Of a stretch of 64,000 nt of DNA, positions 8,919-17,376 are shown one piece after another. The translations under genes and the position numbers were made by a program. The notes beneath the pieces are model-generated. The model saw only the letters and a list, made by a program, of their open reading frames with translations. It did not search any database and was not told the origin of the DNA. The stretch lies in assembly GCF_008386565.1 (NCBI RefSeq), contig NZ_VUKA01000007.1, positions 135,369 through 199,368 on the forward strand. The letters run 5' to 3'. Positions within the stretch are counted from its first letter, which is position 1, and each line of letters starts with the position of its first letter. The stretch is from Teichococcus oryzae. Lineage in GTDB: Bacteria; Pseudomonadota; Alphaproteobacteria; Acetobacterales; Acetobacteraceae.

Positions 8919-8933
8919 TTCCGCATCGCGGAA
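8919..8933. promoter_or_regulatory. Candidate IclR operator
   Basis: TTCCGC-ATC-GCGGAA is a perfect 6-base inverted repeat with a 3-base centre in the most AT-rich part of the 128-base divergent gap. It lies 30 bases before the ATG at 8964. Size and symmetry fit an IclR-family dimer site; assignment to the adjacent regulator is inferred from position. Confidence 0.6.
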
Positions 8934-8963
8934 TTACAAGCAAGATTGCAGAAAGGGCGAGGA

Positions 8964-11051
8964 ATGGAAGAACGCGCATTGCTCAGCGTGACGGTCGAGG
9001 ATCGGGTGGCCGTGCTGCGCATCGCCAATCCACCGGTCAACGCTCTCAGCGCCGCGCTGCGCGCCGCCCTGCGGGATGCCGTGGCGCAAGCTGTGGCCGA
9101 TCAGGGCATCCAGGCCATCGTGCTGGCCGCGTCCGGCCGGACCTTTGTCGCCGGCGCCGACATCTCGGAATTCGGCAAGCCCCCGATCTCGCCTTCCTTG
9201 CCCGATGTTCTGGTGGCGATGGATGAATGCCCGAAGCCCCTGGTCGCGGCGATCAGCGGCGCCGCCCTGGGCGGTGGGCTGGAGCTCGCCCTGGGCTGCG
9301 ATGCCCGTGTCGCGTCCTCGGGCGTGAAGCTCGGCCTGCCGGAGGTGAAGCTGGGCATCCTTCCCGGCGCGGGCGGGACGCAGCGCCTGCCCCGGCTGAT
9401 CGGTGCCGCCGCCGCGCTGGAGATGGCCGCCAGCGGCGAGCCGGTCACCGCCGAGACCGCCCTTTCCCTCGGCATCGTGGATGAGGTGGTGGCCGGAGAC
9501 CCGCTGCCGGCGGCGTTGCGACGCGCGCGGGCGCTGGCGGAAGGTGGCCAGCGGCCGCAGCGGCTCCGCGACGGGCGGGAACGGCTCGGCCCGCGGGATG
9601 CGTTCGAGGCGGCGGCCGCCAAGGTGCTGCGCCGCGCGCCGGACAACCCGGCCGTGGCGTCCATCGTGGAAAGCGTGCGCTCCGCCTACGACCTCCCCTT
9701 CGACGAGGCGATGAGCCAGACGCGGGCCATGTTCCTGCGGCTGGTGCAGGATGACCGTTCTAAGGCGTTGCGCCACGTCTTCTTCGCCGAGCGCGCGGCG
9801 CAGCAGCCGGCCGGCCTGTCGCGGGAGGTCCGTGGCCGCGCCGTGTCCCATGTCGCGGTGATCGGCGCCGGCACGATGGGCGGCGGCATTGCCATGAGCT
9901 TCGCCAATGCCGGCATTCCGGTCACCCTGATCGAGGCCGAGCCGGAGGCGCTTGAGCGCGGCCTGCAGCGCATCGCCCAGAACTATGCCACCTCGGTGCA
10001 GCGCGGCAGCCTGGCGGCCGAGGAGCGGGATCGCCGTCTGGCACGGATCGGGGGCGGCGTTGGCCTGGAGAACGCCGCCGGCGCCGACCTTGTGGTGGAG
10101 GCGGTGTTCGAGGATCTGGCGCTGAAGCAGAAGCTTTTCGCCCAGCTGGACGGCATTGCCCGCCCTGGGGCCGTGCTGGCCACCAACACCTCCTATCTCG
10201 ATGTCGATGCCATCGCCGGCGCCACGCGCCGGCCGGACGACGTGCTCGGGATGCACTTCTTCTCCCCCGCCAATGTCATGAAGCTGCTGGAGGTGGTGCG
10301 GGGCGCCGGAACCAGTCCCGAAACGCTGGCCACCGCCGTGGAGCTGGGCCGCCGGCTGGGCAAGGTTCCGGTGGTGGTCGGCGTGTGCCACGGCTTTGTC
10401 GGCAACCGCATGCTGGCCCGCCGCACCGCCCAGGCCGAGCGCCTGCTGCTGGAAGGCGCCCTGCCCGAGCAGGTGGATGCCGCCCTGGTGGCGTTCGGCT
10501 TCCGCATGGGGCCCTTTGCCATGGCCGACCTCGCGGGGCTGGATATCGGCTGGCGCATCCGCAAGGCCACCGGCAAGACCGCGCCCGTGGCCGATGCGTT
10601 GTGCGAGGCCGGGCGGCTCGGCCAGAAGACCGGCAAGGGCTATTACGATTACGGCGGCGGCGGCCGGCAGGGCGTGCCCGACCCGGCCGTGCGGGACCTG
10701 ATCGAGGCCACCTCCGCCAGGCTCGGCATCGCGCGGCGGGCGATCGGGCAGGAGGAGGTCACGGAACGGCTGATCCTGCCGATGATCGACGAGGGTGCCC
10801 GAATCCTGGAGGAGGGCATCGCCGCCCGCCCCGGCGATGTCGATGTGGTCTGGCTGCATGGCTATAACTGGCCGGCTTGGCGGGGTGGCCCGATGTATCA
10901 TGGCAGCCGGCTCGGCCCCGCCTATGTCGCGCAGCGGCTGGAAGCCTATGCCGGCCAGTCCGGCGATCCCTCCCTGCATCCTTCCGCGGCGCTGCGGCGG
11001 CTGGCACGGGAAGGGCGGGATTTCGACGCCCTTTCAGGGACGGCTAGGTGA
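8964..11051 (+). CDS. Fused enoyl-CoA hydratase/3-hydroxyacyl-CoA dehydrogenase (FadJ/PimF-like)
   Basis: A 695-residue bifunctional beta-oxidation protein. The N-terminal crotonase domain (about 5-185) keeps the oxyanion-hole region SGAALGGGLELAL and both catalytic glutamates, Glu107 and Glu127 (LGLPEVKLG). The NAD-binding dehydrogenase domain starts at about 295 with GAGTMGGG (301-308) and has the catalytic His431 in GMHFFSPANVM. Two C-terminal HADH domains follow. The ATG at 8964 has AAAGGGCGAGGA directly upstream. It heads an operon with a CoA ligase, two acyl-CoA dehydrogenases and a TTT receptor, an order like R. palustris pimF-A-(B)-C-D. The stop overlaps the next start (GTGA). Confidence 0.93.
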   Translation: MEERALLSVTVEDRVAVLRIANPPVNALSAALRAALRDAVAQAVADQGIQAIVLAASGRTFVAGADISEFGKPPISPSLPDVLVAMDECPKPLVAAISGAALGGGLELALGCDARVASSGVKLGLPEVKLGILPGAGGTQRLPRLIGAAAALEMAASGEPVTAETALSLGIVDEVVAGDPLPAALRRARALAEGGQRPQRLRDGRERLGPRDAFEAAAAKVLRRAPDNPAVASIVESVRSAYDLPFDEAMSQTRAMFLRLVQDDRSKALRHVFFAERAAQQPAGLSREVRGRAVSHVAVIGAGTMGGGIAMSFANAGIPVTLIEAEPEALERGLQRIAQNYATSVQRGSLAAEERDRRLARIGGGVGLENAAGADLVVEAVFEDLALKQKLFAQLDGIARPGAVLATNTSYLDVDAIAGATRRPDDVLGMHFFSPANVMKLLEVVRGAGTSPETLATAVELGRRLGKVPVVVGVCHGFVGNRMLARRTAQAERLLLEGALPEQVDAALVAFGFRMGPFAMADLAGLDIGWRIRKATGKTAPVADALCEAGRLGQKTGKGYYDYGGGGRQGVPDPAVRDLIEATSARLGIARRAIGQEEVTERLILPMIDEGARILEEGIAARPGDVDVVWLHGYNWPAWRGGPMYHGSRLGPAYVAQRLEAYAGQSGDPSLHPSAALRRLAREGRDFDALSGTAR

Positions 11052-12733
11052 CGCGCCGGGCGCCGCATCCCTGGGAGGCGGCCTATCCCCCGGGTTGCCG
11101 CTGGGATGCGCCGATCACGGTGGGCACGCTGCCGGACCTGTTCACGCGGAGTGTGGTCCGCAACGGCAACCGCCCCGCCCTGCATTACCGCGCCATGCGC
11201 ATCTCCTATGCCGAGCTGGGCCGGCTCGTGGAACAGGCGGCGGCGGCGTTCCGCCATCTCGGCGTGGGGCCGGGCCATTCCGTGGCCCTGTACCTGCCCA
11301 ACACGCCCTGGCACCCGGTCTGCTTCTTCGCCCTGCTCCGCCTGGGCGCGCGGGTGGTGCATCTGAGCGCGCTCGATGCCCGGCGGGAACTGGCGCACAA
11401 GCTGTCGGACAGCGGCGCCAGGCTGGTGGTCACCACGGATTTTCCGAACCTGATGCCCCAGGCCGCTTGGCTGCTGGAAACCGGCGCCGCCGCGCGGGTT
11501 CTTGTGGGCGAGGATGCGATCTGGGGCGGCGACGCAGCGACCGCGTCGCCGCCCGGCTGCGTGTCGCTCTCATCCGCCATGGCCGAGGCGCCGGCGGTGA
11601 CGGAATGGCCCCGCGTCGCGCCCGACGACGTCGCTCTGCTGCAATATACCGGCGGCACCACCGGAATGCCGGCGGGCGCCCTGCTGACACATGGCAACCT
11701 GACCGCCGCCGTCAGCATCTACCAGCAATGGGAGGATGGGGAGCGGCTGGTGCCGGGGGAGCAGCGCGTGCTGGGCGTGTTGCCGTTGTTCCATATCTAC
11801 GCGCTGACCAGCGTGCTGCTGCGCCACCTGGCCGATGGCAACGAGATCCTGCTGCGGCCGCGCTTCGACGCCGAGGCCGTGCTGCGCGACATCGCGGAAC
11901 ATCGCGTCACGCTGTTTCCCGGCGTGCCGACCATGTGGATCGCGCTGCTGAACCATCCGGCGTCGCGCGGCGCGGATTTCTCCTCCCTTCATGCCTGCGT
12001 CTCGGGTGGCGCGCCGCTACCCTTCGAGGTGGCGCAGCAGGTGGAGCGGCTGCTGGGCCAGCGCCTCCGCAATGGCTGGGGGATGACCGAAACCGCGCCC
12101 GCCGGCACCCGCGTGCCCATGGCGGCGGAGCCCCGGCCCGGCCTGATCGGCGTGCCACTGCCGGGCATCCGGCTTCGCATCGTTTCCCTCGACGATCCGG
12201 GCCGCGAGCTACCCGCCGGCGAGATCGGGGAGATCGCCATCCGCGGCCCGAACCTGTTTCGCGGCTATTGGAACAAGCCGGCGGAAACGGAGGCCGCCTT
12301 TCGCGATGGCTGGTTCCTGACCGGCGACCTGGGCCGGCTGGAACAGGATGGGCTGTTCACCCTGCTTGACCGCCGCAAGAACCTGATCATTTCCGGCGGC
12401 TTCAATGTTTATCCCGCGGCCGTCGAAGCTGCCCTGTACGAGCATCCCGCCATCCGGGAGGCGATCGTCATCGGCATTCCCGACGCCTATCGGGGGCAAT
12501 CCGCCAAGGCCTTCGTCACGCTGCGCGAGGGTGCGCCGGAACTGACGCTCGACGGCCTCAAGGAATTCCTGCGCGACCGCGTCGGCCGGCATGAGATCCC
12601 CGCCGCGCTTGAAATCCGCCCGGCCCTGCCGCGCAGCCCCGCCGGCAAGCTCCTCGCCAGTGCCCTGGTGGCCGAGGAGCGGGCGCGCGCGGCCGGCGCG
12701 CAAGGCGCCGCCGCACCCAACGAACCGGCCTGA
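11048..12733 (+). CDS. Acyl-CoA synthetase (AMP-forming), PimA-like
   Basis: A 561-residue ANL-superfamily ligase that activates a carboxylic acid to its CoA ester. The ATP-binding loop YTGGTTGMPAG is at 200-210, the A5 motif is WGMTETAPAG, the hinge is LFTLLDRRKNLIISGG and the C-terminal catalytic lysine is in PRSPAGKLL. The loop lysine usually seen as PKG is alanine here (Ala209). The GTG start overlaps the preceding TGA, so translation is coupled. It probably loads the acid imported through the receptor encoded at 15144 into the beta-oxidation enzymes of the operon. Chain length and a mono- or dicarboxylic preference cannot be told from sequence. Confidence 0.9.
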   Translation: MTRRAPHPWEAAYPPGCRWDAPITVGTLPDLFTRSVVRNGNRPALHYRAMRISYAELGRLVEQAAAAFRHLGVGPGHSVALYLPNTPWHPVCFFALLRLGARVVHLSALDARRELAHKLSDSGARLVVTTDFPNLMPQAAWLLETGAAARVLVGEDAIWGGDAATASPPGCVSLSSAMAEAPAVTEWPRVAPDDVALLQYTGGTTGMPAGALLTHGNLTAAVSIYQQWEDGERLVPGEQRVLGVLPLFHIYALTSVLLRHLADGNEILLRPRFDAEAVLRDIAEHRVTLFPGVPTMWIALLNHPASRGADFSSLHACVSGGAPLPFEVAQQVERLLGQRLRNGWGMTETAPAGTRVPMAAEPRPGLIGVPLPGIRLRIVSLDDPGRELPAGEIGEIAIRGPNLFRGYWNKPAETEAAFRDGWFLTGDLGRLEQDGLFTLLDRRKNLIISGGFNVYPAAVEAALYEHPAIREAIVIGIPDAYRGQSAKAFVTLREGAPELTLDGLKEFLRDRVGRHEIPAALEIRPALPRSPAGKLLASALVAEERARAAGAQGAAAPNEPA

Positions 12734-12749
12734 CGAGGAGGACCGCCCC

Positions 12750-13934
12750 ATGGATCTGCGCTTCACGCCGGAGGAGATCGCGTTTCGCGATGAGCTCCGC
12801 CGCTTCTTCCGCACCGAGATTCCCGCCGAGATCCGGCGCAAGGTGAGCGAAGGCCGACACCTGTCGAAGGATGAGATCGTCACCTCCCATCGCATCCTGA
12901 ACGCGCATGGCCTGGCCACGCCCAACTGGCCGGTGGCCTGGGGCGGCAAGGACTGGTCGCCGGTCCAGCGCTACATCTTCACGGAGGAATTGCAGCGCGC
13001 CGCCGTGCCCCTGCCCCTGCAGTTCAACGTCTACATGGTGGGCCCGGTGATCGCCGCCTTCGGCTCGGAGGAACAGAAGCGGCGCTTCCTGCCGGCCACC
13101 GCCAATCTCGACATCTGGTGGTGCCAGGGCTTTTCCGAGCCGGGCGCGGGCTCCGACCTCGCCTCCCTCAAGACCCGGGCTGAGAAGCGGGACGGCAAGT
13201 ATGTCGTGTCCGGCCAGAAGGCCTGGACCACACTGGGCCAGCATGCCGACTGGATCTTCTGCCTGGTGCGCACGGACCGCGAGGCGAAGAAGCAGCGCGG
13301 CATCTCCTTCCTGCTGATCGACATGAAGTCGCCCGGCATCACCGTCCGTCCCGTGCTGACCATCGATGGCGGCCACGAGGTGAACGAGGTGTTCTTCGAC
13401 GAGGTCGAGGTGCCGGCCGAGAACCTGGTCGGCGAGGAAAACAAGGGCTGGGACTACGCCAAGTTCCTGCTCGCCAATGAGCGGACCGGCATCGCGCGGA
13501 TCGGCATGTCCAAGCAGCGCATCGCCCGCGCCAAGCGGCTGGCGCGCGAGGTCCAGGCGGGCGGCGGCAGCCTTTGGGACGACGTCGACCTTCGCCGGCG
13601 CGTCGCCGCGATCGAGGTGGAGCTGAAGGCGCTGGAGATCACGCAGATGCGCGTGGTCGCCGCGCAGCGCCATCGCGACGCCGACAAGCCGGACCCGGCT
13701 TCCTCCATCCTGAAGATCAAGGGCTCGGAGCTGCAGCAGGCGACAACGGAGCTGCTGCTCGACATCGCCGGCCCCTATGCCCAGCCGGCGCAGGAGGATG
13801 GCCGCAACGCCGCCGCGGAGCACGGGATGGACGCGATCGCGCCGCTGTATTTCAACGCGCGCAAGGTCTCCATCTATGGTGGCTCCAACGAGATCCAGCG
13901 CAACATCATCGCCAAGGCCTTTCTGGGCCTCTGA
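12750..13934 (+). CDS. Acyl-CoA dehydrogenase, PimC-like large subunit
   Basis: A 394-residue FAD acyl-CoA dehydrogenase. The flavin/substrate loop WWCQGFSEPGAGSDL is at about 123-137, the middle domain follows, and the end carries the family motif IYGGSNEIQRNIIA. The YxG motif has glycine where MCAD has its catalytic Glu, as in several other subfamilies. The start at 12750 follows GAGGAGGA at 12735-12742; the upstream extension to 12591 overlaps the ligase gene. It is paired directly with a second, more divergent dehydrogenase, the arrangement of the heterodimeric pimeloyl-CoA dehydrogenase PimC/PimD. Confidence 0.88.
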   Translation: MDLRFTPEEIAFRDELRRFFRTEIPAEIRRKVSEGRHLSKDEIVTSHRILNAHGLATPNWPVAWGGKDWSPVQRYIFTEELQRAAVPLPLQFNVYMVGPVIAAFGSEEQKRRFLPATANLDIWWCQGFSEPGAGSDLASLKTRAEKRDGKYVVSGQKAWTTLGQHADWIFCLVRTDREAKKQRGISFLLIDMKSPGITVRPVLTIDGGHEVNEVFFDEVEVPAENLVGEENKGWDYAKFLLANERTGIARIGMSKQRIARAKRLAREVQAGGGSLWDDVDLRRRVAAIEVELKALEITQMRVVAAQRHRDADKPDPASSILKIKGSELQQATTELLLDIAGPYAQPAQEDGRNAAAEHGMDAIAPLYFNARKVSIYGGSNEIQRNIIAKAFLGL

Positions 13935-13943
13935 GGACATTCC

Positions 13944-15098
13944 ATGGATTTCGACCTGACGGATGAGCAGCGCCTGCTCAAGGACAGCATCGATCGCTTC
14001 GTGGACGATGCCTATGGCGATTTCGAGAAGCGCCGCCGCTACCAGGCGGAGCCTGCGGGCTATGACCCACGGCTCTGGGCCGGGCTGGCCGAGCTTGGCA
14101 TGCTGGCCCTGCCCTTCGCGGAGGAGGAAGGCGGCTTCGGCGGCGGGCCGGTGGAAACCATGATCGCCATGGAGGCGATCGGGCGCGGCCTCGCGGTGGA
14201 GCCCTTCCTGTCCACCGTTGTGCTGGGCGGCGGTTTCCTGCGCTTCGGGGCGGATGCGTCCATGCGGGCGGCGCTGGTGCCGCGCATCGCGGACGGATCC
14301 CTGACGCTCGCCTTCGCGCAGCTTGAGCCGGCCTCGCGCTATGCGTTGCACGATGTTTCCACCACGGCGCGGCGCGACGGCGACGGCTTCGTGCTGGATG
14401 GCCGGAAGGTCGCGGTTCTGCATGGCGACAGCGCCGGGAAGCTGGTGGTCAGCGCCCGCACCGCCGGGGCGCGGCGGGACCGGGACGGCATCACCGTGTT
14501 CCTGGTGGATGCCGATGCGCCGGGCCTCACCCGTCGCGGCATGCCGACGCAGGACGGGCTGCGCGCGGCCGATGTGACGCTGGACGCCGTCCGGGTCGGG
14601 CCGGAGGCGGTGCTGGGCAAGGTGGATCAGGGGCTGCCCCTGATCGAGAAGGTGGTCGATATCGGCATCGCTGCCCTGTGCGCGGAAGCAGTGGGCGCGA
14701 TGGAGGACCTGCAGCGCAACACGGTGGACTACCTCAAGACGCGGCAGCAATTCGGCGTGGCGATCGGCTCCTTCCAGGCGCTCCAGCACCGCGCCGCGGA
14801 CATGCTGGTGGCGGTGGAACAGGCGCGCTCCATGGCGATGTACGCCGCCATGATGGCGGAGGAGGCGGACCCCGCCCTGCGCCGCCCGGCGGTCTCGGCC
14901 GCCAAGGTGCAGATCAACCAGTCCGGCCGGAAGGTGGGCCAGGAGGCCGTGCAACTCCAGGGCGGCATCGCCATGACCCTGGAATACAAGGCCGGCCACA
15001 GCTTCAAGCGGCTCGCCATGATCGAGAAATCGTTCGGCGACACGGATCATCACCTTCGCATCGTCAGTGAGGCGGACAGCCTGATCGAAGCGGAGTGA
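13944..15098 (+). CDS. Acyl-CoA dehydrogenase, PimD-like small subunit
   Basis: A 384-residue acyl-CoA dehydrogenase with a degenerate active site compared with its neighbour. The usual FSEPGAGSD loop reads FAQLEPASRYALHD (about 119-132), and the C-terminus has QLQGGIAMTLEYKAGHSFKR in place of the IYGGxxEIQR motif. Such partners form heterodimers with a catalytic subunit. The ATG follows the previous stop by 9 bases. It ends 45 bases before the TTT receptor gene. The best reading is a heteromeric dehydrogenase acting on a dicarboxylyl- or bulky acyl-CoA, with the 12750 product as partner. Confidence 0.88.
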   Translation: MDFDLTDEQRLLKDSIDRFVDDAYGDFEKRRRYQAEPAGYDPRLWAGLAELGMLALPFAEEEGGFGGGPVETMIAMEAIGRGLAVEPFLSTVVLGGGFLRFGADASMRAALVPRIADGSLTLAFAQLEPASRYALHDVSTTARRDGDGFVLDGRKVAVLHGDSAGKLVVSARTAGARRDRDGITVFLVDADAPGLTRRGMPTQDGLRAADVTLDAVRVGPEAVLGKVDQGLPLIEKVVDIGIAALCAEAVGAMEDLQRNTVDYLKTRQQFGVAIGSFQALQHRAADMLVAVEQARSMAMYAAMMAEEADPALRRPAVSAAKVQINQSGRKVGQEAVQLQGGIAMTLEYKAGHSFKRLAMIEKSFGDTDHHLRIVSEADSLIEAE

Positions 15099-15143
15099 TG
15101 CACCGCACCCGGAACACCGGGGCGGAACAGGGAGGACATCGCG

Positions 15144-16133
15144 ATGAAGCACTCAATTCCGGTTGGGCGGCGTACCCTGCTGGGCGTGGCGGGAGGCGCC
15201 GCGGCGGGCGCGCTCCTCCGCCCTGCCCTGGCGCAGGAGCGCTTTCCCAGCAAGCCGATCCGCATGCTGGTGCCCTGGGCTCCGGGTGGCGCGACCGATG
15301 TGCAGATGCGCGCCCTGTGCGACGCGGCCACGCGCGTCCTGAAGCAGCCGGTGGTGGTCGAGAACAGGTCCGGCGCGGGCGGCATCCTGGGGGCGCAGGC
15401 GCTGGCCGCGGGCACGCGCCCCGATGGCTACACGCTGTCGCAGATGCCCGTCTCGGTGTTCCGCTATCCGCAGATGGTGGAAAAGCCGCCCTTCAATCCC
15501 ATGGCGGATTTCACCTGGATCGCGCAGCTGACGGGATACCTGTTCGGCGTCGTCGTGCGCGCCGATGCGCCATGGAAAACCTTTGCCGAGTTCCTGGACG
15601 ACGCGAAGCGCACCCCGGGAAAGATGTCGTATGGCTCGCCCGGCGCGGGAACATCCCTGCACATCACCATGGAGCAGATCGCCCAGGGCCGGGGAATCGA
15701 GTGGACCCATGTTCCCTTCCGCGGCGCGGCCGAGAACATCCAGGCGCTGCTGGGCGGGCAGATCAACGCTTCCGCCGATTCCAGCACCTGGGCCGAGCTG
15801 GTGAAGGACGGCCGCCTGCGCCTGCTGTGCACCTGGGGCGCGACGCGGGCCAGGCGCTTCCCGGATGCGCCGACCCTGCGGGAGGCCGGCATCGACATCG
15901 TGTCGGAATCGCCCTACGGCATCGCGGCGCCCGCCGGGCTGCCGCCCGAGGTGACGCGCATCCTCCAGGATGCCTTCCGCGATGCCCTGGTCGACCCCGC
16001 CCACCAGGCTGTGCTGGAGCGCTACGACATGGCGGCGGCCTATTTGGACAGCCAGAGCTACACCGCGGCGGCGCGGCGCCAGTATGAGGAGGACGGCCAG
16101 ATGATCCGCCGCCTCGGCCTGAAGGCGGGCTGA
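15144..16133 (+). CDS. TTT/Bug family solute-binding receptor
   Basis: A 329-residue receptor with a Tat-like leader (GRRTLLGVAGGAAAG) and probable cleavage after RPALA. The family start SKPIRMLVPWAPGGATD and VENRSGAGGILGAQALA follow. GGGAGGACATCGCG precedes the ATG. It closes the IclR-regulated acyl-CoA operon, which suggests that the operon's substrate is an acid captured in the periplasm by this protein. No membrane permease genes are linked. Confidence 0.9.
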   Translation: MKHSIPVGRRTLLGVAGGAAAGALLRPALAQERFPSKPIRMLVPWAPGGATDVQMRALCDAATRVLKQPVVVENRSGAGGILGAQALAAGTRPDGYTLSQMPVSVFRYPQMVEKPPFNPMADFTWIAQLTGYLFGVVVRADAPWKTFAEFLDDAKRTPGKMSYGSPGAGTSLHITMEQIAQGRGIEWTHVPFRGAAENIQALLGGQINASADSSTWAELVKDGRLRLLCTWGATRARRFPDAPTLREAGIDIVSESPYGIAAPAGLPPEVTRILQDAFRDALVDPAHQAVLERYDMAAAYLDSQSYTAAARRQYEEDGQMIRRLGLKAG

Positions 16134-16155
16134 GCCGGCCGGGGCGGCAGGAACT

Positions 16156-17226
16156 TTATCCCGGGATGAAGGCCTCGTGGGTGGAGGTCTGGATGCCGCC
16201 GCCCACCACCGGCCCGCCGCCCGCGACATGGATGCGCCCCGCCAGCGCCGCGGCGCCCAGACCATGCCGGGGCGTGGGCATCGGCGCATGGCTCTGCCAG
16301 CGATCCGTTGCGGGGTCGTAGCTTTCCATCTGGCCATGCACGGTGCCGGTCAGGGTGCCGTTCTCGAAGCGGCCGGTTTCGCCGCCCATGGCCCAGAAGC
16401 GCCCGCCCAGCAGCACCAGCCCATGGCCGGAGCGCGCCGTCGGCATCGCCGCCCGCTCCACCCAAATGTCGCGCTCGGGCAGGTAGAGGTGATGCATCGC
16501 CGTGTTGTATTCGAAGGTGTTGAAGCGGCCGCCGATCACATGGATGCCGCCGCCATGCGCGACGATGCCGGCATGGTCGCGCGCGCCCGGCAAGGGCTTG
16601 CGCCGTTCCCAGCGATCCGCCTGGGGATCGTAAACCTCGTGCCAGGCAATGCTGGCCCGCTCCCCGGCCGGGTCCGTGGCGCCGCCGATCAGATGCACCC
16701 GCCCTTCCAGCACCGCGATGGCGGCCGCGCCGCGCGCGCGCGGCAACGGCGCGACGGACTGCCAGCGATCCGCCGCCACGTCATAAACATAGGCGCCGTC
16801 ATGCGCCGCGCGGTTCTGCTCGGTGAAGCCGCCCAGGGCGTAGATCCGGCCGGCATCGGCCGCCACGGCCACATGGTTGGCGCCGCGCGGCAGGGGCGCG
16901 GCGGTGTCCCAGCGGTCGGCGCCGGGGTCATAGACATGGTGATAAGGGCGGTCGACCCGCTGCTCGGCATAGCCGCCGATGACGTGAAGGCGGTCCCGCC
17001 AGAGCGGCAATGTCGCGCGCGGTTCCCAGCGGCCCGGCGGGCCGGCGGGCGCCGGGCTTTCGACCGAGCGCTGCGCCAATTGTTCCGGCGTCAGGCTGAC
17101 CGGGCCACCGCCCCGCAGCGGGCTCATCTGTTCCGGCGCGATGGACAGGCCATGATGCGGCATCTGCCCCAGGGCCGGGGCTGCGAGCAGGGCGGCGGAG
17201 CCAGCCAGCAGGGAGCGGCGACGCAT
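16156..17226 (-). CDS. Exported kelch-repeat beta-propeller protein
   Basis: A 356-residue protein with a signal peptide (RRRSLLAGSAALLAAPALG) and about five or six kelch repeats from about 65 to 350. Each repeat carries a double glycine after a beta strand (HVIGGY, YALGGF, HLIGGA, HVIGGR, WAMGGE, HVAGGG) and a D-RW spacing (DPGADRW, DVAADRW, DPQADRW, DPATDRW). It should fold as a periplasmic or secreted beta-propeller; no enzymatic residues can be named. The ATG at 17226 has AGGAAA upstream and fits the signal peptide, whereas a start at 17316 adds an unrelated basic stretch. It converges on the TTT receptor gene. Confidence 0.85.
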   Translation of the reverse strand: MRRRSLLAGSAALLAAPALGQMPHHGLSIAPEQMSPLRGGGPVSLTPEQLAQRSVESPAPAGPPGRWEPRATLPLWRDRLHVIGGYAEQRVDRPYHHVYDPGADRWDTAAPLPRGANHVAVAADAGRIYALGGFTEQNRAAHDGAYVYDVAADRWQSVAPLPRARGAAAIAVLEGRVHLIGGATDPAGERASIAWHEVYDPQADRWERRKPLPGARDHAGIVAHGGGIHVIGGRFNTFEYNTAMHHLYLPERDIWVERAAMPTARSGHGLVLLGGRFWAMGGETGRFENGTLTGTVHGQMESYDPATDRWQSHAPMPTPRHGLGAAALAGRIHVAGGGPVVGGGIQTSTHEAFIPG

Positions 17227-17376
17227 CGGCGTGTTTCCTTGACGGTTCCTGGTCCGGATCATGCGCCAGGCGGCCGCCCTCCTCCAGCCCCGCCGTGAAA
17301 GGCGGGCCTGCGGCATGGCGCCTTTCCTGGCCGCGGGCTAAGGATGGCCCCTCACGGCCATCCCCGGAGGTCCGCC

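Noticed and set aside
8934-10979. 681-residue antisense frame over the fused hydratase/dehydrogenase
   Set aside because: Shadow frame; the sense protein is intact and motif-rich.
12558-15152. 864-residue antisense open frame over the two acyl-CoA dehydrogenases
   Set aside because: Composition typical of complementary-strand shadows at high GC; the plus-strand genes have clear motifs and ribosome sites.
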